DNA of 64,000 bases from Nyssa sinensis (lineage: Eukaryota > Streptophyta > Magnoliopsida > Cornales > Nyssaceae): the NCBI GenBank assembly GCA_008638375.1, contig CM018041.1, positions 8,828,627 to 8,892,626 on the forward strand, in the 5' to 3' direction. Positions 55,196-64,000 of the stretch are shown here, piece by piece. The notes beneath the pieces were generated by a model. That model saw only the letters and a program-made list of their open reading frames with translations. It made no database searches and was not told where the DNA came from. The translations under genes and the position numbers were made by a program. Every line of letters starts with the position of its first letter. The stretch's first letter is position 1.

Positions 55196-58100
55196 TGATG
55201 CTGCACTTTTTCGCCCTGGCGCATTGTCATGACCCGAAACCCAGCTTATGCAGATTAGGGGTTCGTGATCGGCCACCGAGGCCTATTTCAATAATCACAA
55301 TACTTTTCTAAATACTATTTACGCAGCGAAATAAATTTGTTTTTTCTTTCTTATCATTCACAAAATAAGCTACATCACTTCATTAGTTAATTCAAATACC
55401 ATCATCAAAGATCATAGTCTCCAAGTCAAGAGTAGCATAATATTACATAACTTAATACATAAGATCCCAAAAATATCTAATCTATCTTCGGTTAAGGACT
55501 CATCAAAAAGAACTTGCTTCGTCACTTAAGCACTTATCCTGCATCACCTGAGAGCAAGTTGTCTAGTGTTTACCTGAAAAATGTTAATAGAATGGGGTGA
55601 GCTTCAACAAGCCCAATGAGTACTTCCATAACATGCCAAGGGTTTCAAAACTACTATGTAATACAGTCTGAAATGTATATACTCATATGAAATTAAAATA
55701 CGTCATATCAAGTACAACAGATCAGAAATTGGTATCAAAGTCATTTTCAATAAATCTTAATTCAATCACAGTCGTAAATCAAAATCGATAACATCACAAA
55801 GTCAAAATAATGATCCAATAACATAGTTGGTAACGATGATTTGTATTGTAATTCAAACATGGTTCAAAGTCGTTTTCAATATCAATAGTCACAGTCAAAT
55901 CAACATCGTAGTATAATATTGTAACTCAATCATAGTTATGGTTCGAAGTCGTTTTCAATATCAATAGTCATAATCAAATCAACATCATAGTTTAGTGTTG
56001 TAACTCTATCATAGTTACGGTTCAAAGTCGTTTTCAAATTCAATAATCATAGTTCAAAATCATCCTCATGGTTCGGTAACATAGTTCGATAACAAATTTC
56101 ATAGTCTGATAATCAAAATCATAGTTCAATAGTTCTCAATTCGGTGATTCAAAGTTCAATCATAGTTCACATTCAATATTCATACAAGTTCAAATCATCA
56201 AAAATTACTCTTCTATGGCCAGCAAATTAGCACCTCGCTGATTGAGATCATATTCAAAATTACCACCAATATACCCCGTGGTTAGGGTTCAAATGTCAGC
56301 AAATTAGAACCTCACTGACTGAGATCAAATTCAATAGTACCACTCGTATACCCCGTGGTTAGGGTTCAATAAAGTCACAATCTATTCGATAATGACAGAT
56401 CATAGAAGATTCTATTATTCAAAGCCTCAAAATCATTTCTCAAAATCAATAACATCAATGACAATCTCAATTATTCAATTAAAAGTATCATATTTAGCCT
56501 TTAATCAAAATGGTTCAAAGATTAGTGAGAAAAACTGTTATAGTATCATGAGCATTTTACAAACTATCAGGAAATGGCAATGTCAATAAGTCATTCAAAT
56601 CGATTTCAAATAGAATGATCTATTTTCAAATTATACAAGAGTTCGATATTTATATTTATAATAAAAATCCACCTCAACATGGTATGAAAATACTCACCTG
56701 AAGTCCCAAAAGCAATTTCCAAAGATCTTTCCTTACGAGAGTCCCTATAATCACAATTCAAAACCTTATTACGTTCTTGTTCAAAGTTTCACATAATTTA
56801 ACTGTCAATTTAGAGCCCTCTTTATTCCAATTTCCTCTCCCTATAGCTTTATTAAGTTTTAGGGACGCGTTGGTCATTTTTCAGTTTGTTATCGGGCCTT
56901 ATTTTCCCCAAAAGGATGTCACCGTTAGATTCAAAGTGTCAAAGATACTTGGTTTAGGTTTTTTCTAGATTTGAATTTGCGTATCTGTAGTTTATTTTAA
57001 GCCTAGGGCGTTTTTGTAATTTTATGTTTCTACGTGTTGTATTTTTCGGTACTCCGTTTGCCAAAATGGACTCTACCATTGAGTCCGGATTACCCAAAAT
57101 AGTCAAGATAGACTACCTTTTATATCCAATTGGCCCTGGGTATCATTGGGGGTAAAATGGTAATTTACACTTTTACGTGTCTTAATTTTAGGAGTCTTGT
57201 CTCATAAAACGGACTTTTCCATTGGATCCGGAATGCTCGAAATAGTCAAAATACACTATTCATTTACTTTAATCGAACTTCGTTTGATCTATTTTTGACC
57301 TAGGGGTAAATTGGTAATTTTACTTGATTAATGAAATAATTAAATAATTTATTTTATTAATTATTAAATTTTCAGGGACATAAATGAACCAAATATTCAG
57401 AAACTGGGCCAGAATGGAATTCCCCAGAACTGTTGGGGTCAAACTGCAAATTCCCAAAAGTATTGAACTGAACCAAAGGGTTCAGTTGGCCCTTAAGTGA
57501 ACCGGACTGAACCAATCCGATTTTAACCGGTTCAAAGAACAATGCTGACGTCATGATGACGTCAGCCCTAGAGATTAAATTTAAAATTTACTTATGTCAA
57601 AACGGTGTAGTTTTGGTTTAAAGGGGTTAACCGTTTAACGGTCGGGTCGAGACCCGACCCTCACTGTTCATCTTCTTCCTCTTTCTTCCCCGTGTTGCCC
57701 TAATTTCCTGTTTTATTTTCTTTTCAACTTCATGATATTTTGGCCACAGATTTCTACTGCTTTCCATCCCAAATGATTTCTGGAAGTCTAAGAATCGTTT
57801 TAGCATTCATTTTATGGATCGGAATGGATAAAAACGTTGGATTTCCTCACTATCCTAATGGTCTGTAACAGGCTCGGTTTGAGCTTGTTTCTCCATCATT
57901 TTTTATGGTTCTTGTTCGGTTGTAATCGTATAATCATGGGGATTAATATTCCGTTCATAAAACTAAGATTGGGGTTCGGTTTGAGATATCCCAAATCAGA
58001 CCCGTGACCTGCAACTCGACGGTTCTCTCGGGTCTTAGGGCCATTTCCTTTGGTTTTTGTTGCATTATGATCCTTATCATTTCTAGTTTTGATCCCTATC

Positions 58101-59549
58101 CCTCAATTGAGGTCTAGCCCTACTCGAATCAGACCTGCTTGTCAAGGTCCATCAATGGAGGTTGGGTGTACGGTTTCATGGTTTTTGGCCATTCAGACCC
58201 TTCTAACCCTCACAGTATACATAAAATAGTTCCTAGAGTCAAGACTAATGCATGCATGTAATCTAACAAGCTCTACAATGATCAAAACAATTTTTAATTC
58301 AAAATAAGGAAATGGAGAATTTTGAAGTTATACCTTCTAATAGTGGCATTTTCTCTCCTATGGCTCGGTTCAGAACTTCACAGAACTTCCCCCGGACTGT
58401 CTAGGCCTCCATCTTGCTCACAAGGTTGCCACACTCAAACTTACACAAACACAAGAACTTGTTCCCTAAGTTTTTCTCACTCTACTCTCTCTCTAAGTTT
58501 CACACCCCAAACCTCACATACACTCTCATATATAGAGACATTCAGTCAGTTTATCCAGCCCTCTTTATTTTTAAAATAAGAAATTGGCTGCATGTAAGTT
58601 CATTGGTGGTGATGGTGTGATGAAATCATGTTGCCCCCTATACATACATATATATATATATATTCATATATATTTTCAGGTGCAGGTCGGATGACAGATT
58701 GGTTTGGTGTGAGGTGATGGGAGTTCATCATGTGGGGATTGCATGTAAGGCCATTGGCCAATTTGGGAGGTGGCCTAACCAAGTTTTGGGTTATATACAA
58801 TTCATTGCATATTTAGACATAAAACACTAACAGCCTACCTGGTAATCTTTTTAGGTGTTTAGAATCTAGTTCACTTGGTCAAGGGTTCAAACCCCCTTGG
58901 CCTCAATCTTTGGCTTCTTTTTTCCTATTTTCCCCTATGTCTTGTTTGACAATTCAATTTATCTTATTTTATTTTATTTATTAATTACATTTCGTCTCGT
59001 AAAATTTTTATTACCCAAATTCACGATTTAATTTCTCGATAAACGGGCCGGGGTGTTACACACATGGTAGGCTCCCTAGCACAATATTGTTCGCTTTGTC
59101 TGCCCGTGGGTCTTGCGGCTCACGGCTTTGTTCTTCCAAGGAGGAAAAGGCCTTGTGCTAGAAAGAGGGCAGCCTGGGGCTTATAAGCGATGCCAGTGTC
59201 CGACTCTTAACCGATGTGGGACTCAAAGTGGCACAACAGCTACTCCCCCCAGTCGGGACTAGTGGAACACAAGAATGAGGCACGTGGCCCAAGCGTTCCC
59301 ACAGACGGTGCCAAACTGATGCTGCACTTTTTCGCCCTGGCACATGGTAGGCTCCCTAGCACAATATTGTCTGCTTTGCCTGCTCGTGGGTCTTACGCCC
59401 TGTGGGTCTTATGCCCGTGGGTCTTGCGACTCACTGCTTTGTTCTTCTAGGAAGGAAAAGGCCTTGTGTTAGGAAGAGGGCAGCCTGGGGCTTATAAGCG
59501 ACGTCAGTGCCCGATTCCTAACCGATGTGGGACTCAAAGTGGCACAACA
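55196..59549 (-). mobile_element. Miniature LTR retrotransposon (TRIM-like), split by a solo LTR
   Basis: Read on the minus strand, the 5' LTR is 59549-59317 (TGTTGTGCCACTTTGAGTCC ... GTGCAGCATCA, 233 bp). A 78-bp interior (59316-59239) follows, then the 3' LTR at 59238-59066 continued at 55224-55196. Directly after the 5' LTR the sequence TTTGGCACCGTCTGTGGGAA resembles the tRNA primer-binding sites of plant Gypsy elements (TGGCGCCGT-type). Just before the 3' LTR, GACTGGGGGGAGTAGC is a polypurine tract. The 3' LTR is interrupted by the element at 55225-59060. Flanking 5-mers (ATCAT and TCCAT) match only partly. No coding capacity; it would need proteins from another element. Confidence 0.65.
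55225..59060. mobile_element. Solo LTR, 3,836 bp, inserted in the TRIM-like LTR
   Basis: Begins TGTCATGACCCG and ends CGGGGTGTTACA, with flanking 5-mers cgcat (55220-55224) and cacat (59061-59065). The intact sister LTR at 59317-59549 shows the empty site as ccctggcacatggtagg, confirming the insertion point. No protein domains were found. Related to the nested LTR at 30156-33032 by shared interior phrases and layout, including a CT-rich tract and tcatatatagagac near 58525. The family is probably a large-LTR Gypsy lineage, inferred only. Orientation is uncertain. Confidence 0.7.
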
Positions 59550-60080
59550 ATGATCATGTCTAATCCCTAACAACTACTAGAGGATTGGTTCTCATTTTCC
59601 TTGTCTCACACATGCTAATGCATTCAATTGAGAACATTTCGAACCTCTTTCTTGAGAAATCATGTTTTACACTTACGGAACAACTATTGGGAAGACCAGA
59701 TCAGAGCAGCCCTATCAACTGAAGGAAGCTAGTCTCTCAGATTATACCAAGCAGACTTGGAAGAGAGAGAATTTGAAGTGTGAGGGGTTCAAATAACGGC
59801 AATAATGCTATCCTACCAAATTTTTTTACCCGTTGATGTAGTTGTTCGGATGTTAATTAATACAAACTTTTGATATATGTGAGTGTTATCAATAAAACAC
59901 TTTATTATCTAACACTAAGAAGTTTCATTGACTAGCACCCAAACATATCAAGAGATTGCATTAACTAATACCCGAATGATCATGTTAGTAGGTGAAGAGA
60001 TTTGGTAAAATCTCATGGTAATGATAGCAGTATTCAAATAATGGTGTTTGTTTTAAAATGATTAGGTTTGAAGCCTAAAG
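59550..60080. other. Intergenic, nothing recognised
   Basis: About 530 bp of unremarkable sequence between the TRIM-like element and the hAT MITE. No ORF with family motifs. Confidence 0.5.
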
Positions 60081-60471
60081 GTACGGGTGTAACTTGGACG
60101 GGTCAACCTGAACCCAACCCGAGCCCGGTTCAAATTTTTTAGGGTTCAGGCTTCATATTTTATACTTTGGGTTGGTTTTAGGTGAAATAATTCTAAGTCC
60201 CATTTAAATTAGGATTGGGCTTGGGTTGATACTTTGAAAACCCGAGCTTAACCTAAAATTGAACCCAAATTTAATATTTTATATATTATATTTTTTTATA
60301 CTTTAATTATTCATCATTAGATTTATAAGATTTTCTAATAAGAATTACTATTTACATTTTTTAAACTTCAAAAACTACTATTAAAAGTCGGGCTCAGGTT
60401 AACAATTTTAGAATTTGAATTGAGTTTGGACATAGTTCAACCCGAGCCCGGCCCATCCGAGTTACACCCCT
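60081..60471. mobile_element. hAT-like MITE, 391 bp
   Basis: Ends GTACGGGTGTAACTTGGACGG and, inverted, AGGGGTGTAACTCGGATGGG. A perfect 8-bp target duplication, gcctaaag, lies at 60073-60080 and 60472-60479. AT-rich interior, no coding capacity. Confidence 0.8.
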
Positions 60472-60959
60472 GCCTAAAGGGGTGGTATTGATTATATGTA
60501 GAATATTGTCAATATGACATATTAATAATAGAAGCTACCTATCTTCATTAATGGTGACTCAAACTTAAATTCAAGTTAAAATCCTCTTCAATTTTTAACT
60601 CAAACTCATATTAAATTTATTTTTATTAAATTTAAACCACAATCAATGCAATACTATTTACATAATCAAACTACTATTAAAAGTCAAATTTAAAACCATT
60701 GAAATATAATGAAAATTTTTTGAAAACAATATGAAAATTTTGTTCAAAAGATATGACTAAAAACTATTAAAAAACTTCAAATTCAAATAAAGCTTTTACT
60801 CAAATTTTTATTCAAAATTTTGTAAATTTTTGAGTGATTATTGGAGCTAGCCTTAGCAATATGTGAGCTCAAAATCTCTCCAATGATTCTACTCCCAAAT
60901 TTGTCTATCAAGGAACAAGATGGTGTTGTCATACCATAGATGGGTATTCCTATTCCCAA

Positions 60960-61560
60960 TTTCAGATTTGATACATTTTTTGAATTCAGATCTTATACTC
61001 AATAAATATGTTAAAAATTGCATGATTAGATAGAAAAAAACTTAATCATGTATTTCAAAATTTGAGTAAAAGTATAAATTTTTTCTATCTAAAATATTCA
61101 AAAAAGAGATTTTTATTACAAAATTATAATTACTAATTATTATTTTAATATTATGAAAAAATATTACTGATATACTAAAATAACCTTCAAAATATATTTT
61201 ATAAAAAAATACAAAAAATTATATAAAATAAATTATTCAATCCAAATAAATCATAGCATTTTATGAAATGAAAATTTCTTTTTTAAGTTTTCTAGATAAA
61301 TAAAAAAATATATTATATTTCTTTTTTATTAAAAATTTTATTTTATGCATTTTTAATATTTTTTTAAACATATCTTGAAAGTTATTTTATTTTAATCAAT
61401 AATATTTTTTAACAGTGTTAAGATATAAATTTAAAATTTGACTCTTTTTTTGTAGTAAATTCTATTTTTTAAATCTTTTATATTAAAAAAAATAGCTTGA
61501 ATTTATTTGATTAAAAAAATTATTTTAAAGACTTTTTAATATATATTTCTTTAAATTTAT
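60960..61560. mobile_element. Fold-back MITE, second copy
   Basis: Shares with 53190-53760 the phrase ataaattattcaatccaaa and, in inverted orientation, cattttatgaaatgaaaatttc followed by ctagataaataaa. Internal inverted symmetry is visible. Boundaries are approximate. Confidence 0.45.
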
Positions 61561-61579
61561 ATTATGACATCACTATTTT

Positions 61580-62110
61580 TATAAATAAAACACTGTCCAC
61601 CAGAGGCACCTGGAATATATAAGAAAATAAATAAGAATGTATGCAAATATATTTGAATTTTCCGGGTTTTGCTGATTCGGTCATACAGAATGGCCGTTTA
61701 AATTCCTGTTTCATCGGTTTTTCTGTTTCTTCTAATTGGACTAGGAAATGCCCTTTGTTGATCCTCTCTTTACCCCTAAAGTTCTCTGCAATTCTTAGAA
61801 TCGAAAATCTCCATTGCAGTTTTCTTCACCAACTAAATCATCATCCGTTTATGGTTAGTTTCTTCAGTTTCTTTTACTTTCCTTTTCGTTCATTGGGGAA
61901 AAAAAAAATCGGGGGAGAGAATAAAGGGAAAAACCGCTAAGAATGGAAGACATCTTTGAGCATTTTCTTTCTCACTTTTCCCGAGAAACAACGGAAAATT
62001 GGGTCTTTCTTCTGTTGGATTTTGTTTTTTTGCTTGTTGGCACTGTGTGAATTGATGCATTACTGTGATTGGATTTCCTAGGTTTGCGGAGGGTGTAGAG
62101 AGAAGAATCG
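61580..62110 (+). promoter_or_regulatory. Promoter and leader of the RABA2-like gene
   Basis: TATAAATAAAA at 61580-61590 is a good TATA box (a second, weaker AATATATAAG lies at 61614-61623). Transcription would start near 61,615-61,650. A leader intron is possible between ATG|GTTAGT (61854) and TTTCCTAG (62081), a common arrangement in plant housekeeping genes. None of this is proven by the sequence alone. Confidence 0.45.
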
Positions 62111-62275
62111 ATGGCGTATAAAGTCGATCACGAATACGATTACCTATTCAAGATCGTCTTGATTGGAGATTCGGGTGTCGGAAAATCTAATATACTGTCT
62201 AGGTTTACGCGGAATGAGTTCTGCTTGGAGTCTAAATCCACCATTGGTGTCGAATTCGCAACGAGGACTCTTCAG
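62111..62275 (+). CDS. RABA2c/d-like Rab11-type GTPase, first coding exon (partial gene)
   Basis: The exon encodes 55 aa: [20 protein letters not shown] and on through GDSGVGKS (P-loop, residues 20-27), [15 protein letters not shown] and [12 protein letters not shown] (switch I, Thr45), ending at CAG|GTTAGT in phase 0. [20 protein letters not shown] with [16 protein letters not shown] matches plant RABA2 proteins, closest to RABA2c/d. These GTPases act at the trans-Golgi network and early endosome and at the growing cell plate. The usual next exon (VEGK...IWDTAGQE) is not found before 64,000, so intron 1 is at least 1.7 kb and the gene runs off the window. The start codon is the first ATG in this frame and gives the normal family length. 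No defect is seen. Confidence 0.9.
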
Positions 62276-62594
62276 GTTAGTTTCAATGTCTCTGATCTAC
62301 AATTTTGAGTTTTTTAAATTCTATGTCATATTATGTATTGTGTGGTTGATAGTATATTACTATGTAGTCCCAATTTCTGGGGACATGTAGATCTTTGGGC
62401 CCATTTGGTTTATTTCCTAAATAGTAAAATTATAACATTGGACAAAAGGAAATTTTGAGTGCTGTTTTGTAGAAAGTGATATTTAAAAAAGAGATTTAGG
62501 AAAATTAGAATGAAGGGAAGAGAAACTTTTAAAATTGCTGAATAAAAGTGACTTGCTACAAAATGAGGCCTTACTGAATCAAAACAAAAAAAGG

Positions 62595-62670
62595 GGCCGT
62601 ACTCGGTGCACGAGACTTTCTCACTCAGGGTCTGGGAGAAGTGATAGGTTGGTAGCCTTACTTAACAATT
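62595..62670 (+). repeat. SINE-like remnant in the RAB intron
   Basis: The stretch gccgtactcggtgcacgag, then ctcagggtctgggagaagtg and taggttggtagcc, resembles a tRNA-derived short repeat common in plant genomes. It is truncated at both ends. Confidence 0.4.
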
Positions 62671-63756
62671 TAACATTTAAATTTATTAACAGTCATCATC
62701 GAACAAATTTTTTATGAATCGTGATGTGAATTGCTAGTTTGCTACAAAATGAGGCCTCTGTTGTTTATTTTAAAATTTTAATGCTTTTGTAATAGGACCC
62801 GGGTTCCACCTCTTCGCATTATGTTTGAGCGGAATTGTGTGAAAGTTTGAATATGGAATTGAAACTAATGAAATTTTGCAGGATAATATGTATATAGCCT
62901 ATATTGTCATGGTTCAAGAACTGAAACCCGTGAAGAAAAGAAATGGGATAAAAAAATTGTCTGCACTAGAAAGATTGTTTATGTGATTGGAACTAAATGT
63001 ATAGGATTATCTCTTATTTTACCATTGCAAGAATACCATTGTTTTTGTTGTTTATTTCTGACAAAGTAAACAAATGCTGAGTGTATTGTACAATTCTAGT
63101 TTAGTTGTATTATGGTTTCACTATTTAGTATGACTCTGGTCTTGTCATTTTAGTACAAGGAACCTTCCACCAGCATGTGGGTGAGTGTGTGAGAGAGAGA
63201 GGGAGTCCATTTGGCTGTTCCACGTCTTCAAATCTGTGGACCCCCTGTTATAAATTGTTAGCACAAAATAAAGTTGTCTGGGTGGATAGATATAGAGGTT
63301 TATTGGAGAGCCATGTTTTCATCAATCTTTCAATCAGTTGGAACCCAGTTGACTTACTCATAGTTTTATCTATTTGGAGAATCTCTTTTTTGAATGGAAT
63401 GTTAATGTAACGGTGGCCCGTTAACTGAACAATTCATGGGAATGAAAAGGTACCCCAAATGGGAATAGCACCCAGTTTGAATTATTAATGGTTTTTTGGA
63501 GATATGGTTTCACCCTTTCACTATTTAGTTGGACCATAGTCTCTATGTCATGCAACTTGTGTTTCTTTTTTCCTGTTTATGTGTGTTTGTGTTTGATAAT
63601 CTGACACGAATTCTCCTGCACTACATCTCATTTTGCCTATAAAGTGAAATTTGTGTTTGGATGGCCTGTGAAGAGAATTTCTGTAAGCTAATAAATATAT
63701 CTTTGTTTAATGTATTTGCACATGACACATTTCTGGATGGAGCATTGACCCATATA

Positions 63757-63906
63757 TAATAGAAGAATAATGTTTTTATGCCCATGTCTTTGTGTCCATT
63801 CTCTCACACGGGGTGGGATCCATCAGCATGAAGCCCAGTAGTGGATCCTATTCCGTGTGAGAGGATGGCACAGAGACATAGGCATTAAAATATTGCTCAT
63901 AATAGA
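63757..63906. mobile_element. Hairpin MITE in the RAB intron
   Basis: The left arm (63757-63823; ATGCCCATGTCTTTGTGTCC, then TTCTCTCACACGG) is inverted as the right arm (63841-63906; on the opposite strand ATGCCTATGTCTCTGTGCCA, then TCCTCTCACACGG). The arms are about 65-70 bp around a loop of about 17 bp. A transcript of the intron would fold into a long near-perfect stem. Confidence 0.65.
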
Positions 63907-64000
63907 ATTACTAGTGGACAGTAGGTTTTTAGTTCAAAAGTCAAGTAGATGAAAAAGTGGAATAGTCAGATCTACTTCTAACCTTTGAACTGTTAGAAGT

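Noticed and set aside
58855..58900. Possible tRNA T-arm (ggtcaagggttcaaaccccc)
   Set aside because: No matching acceptor stem, D-arm or anticodon arm can be drawn; it is within the long LTR.
59158..59450. Open frames over the TRIM-like LTRs
   Set aside because: They lie within repeat sequence present twice and have no protein family features.

Overview
This window is eukaryotic nuclear DNA from a flowering plant, almost certainly a dicot. It has AT-rich intergenic DNA full of (AT)n, (AC)n and (GA)n microsatellites, intron-rich genes, plant-type cucumisin-like subtilases, a plant RABA2-type small GTPase, and Copia, hAT, CACTA and Mutator-like mobile elements. The species cannot be named from the sequence. 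Most real exons are short and interrupted, so the gene models below were assembled from splice sites, reading phase and family motifs.

Left flank (1-14.5 kb). The 5' exons of a small serine-rich protein gene (SIS-like, minus strand, 766-1858) carry a one-base frameshift; a TATA box and G-boxes lie upstream. At 9598-10186 there is a two-exon gene for a secreted cysteine-rich peptide that simple ORF searches miss. The remainder is AT-rich DNA with MITEs and old LTR remnants.

Central subtilase cluster (14.5-52.6 kb, all minus strand). There are three ten-exon genes: A (14537-20486, 737 aa), C (36063-41937, 737 aa, near-identical to A) and D (45091-52618, 738 aa, a diverged paralogue). B (22689-25941) is a broken partial copy of D that keeps only exons 7-10. 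The order A-B / C-D results from a segmental duplication: about 13.68-26.59 kb is repeated as about 26.60-48.98 kb. The fusion point lies in intron 6 of B near 26,596. Just beyond it sits a decayed Ty1/Copia element (26,829-35,325) that itself contains a 2.9-kb solo LTR flanked by a perfect 5-bp target duplication. All three intact subtilases keep the Asp/His/Asn/Ser catalytic set and share an apparent GC-AG first intron.

Right flank (52.6-64 kb). AT-rich DNA carries fold-back and hAT MITEs. A miniature LTR retrotransposon with only about 78 bp between its LTRs is split by a 3.8-kb solo LTR related to the one in the Copia element. The window ends with the promoter, leader and first coding exon of a RABA2c/d-like GTPase (plus strand, from 62,111); its second exon lies beyond the window.

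The subtilases would be secreted serine proteases acting in the cell wall. The cysteine-rich peptide is also predicted to be secreted. The RAB protein works in trans-Golgi/endosome trafficking. Nothing in the sequence links these functions into one pathway. The strongest signal in the window is structural: recent duplication, nested retroelement insertion and decay at a protease gene cluster.
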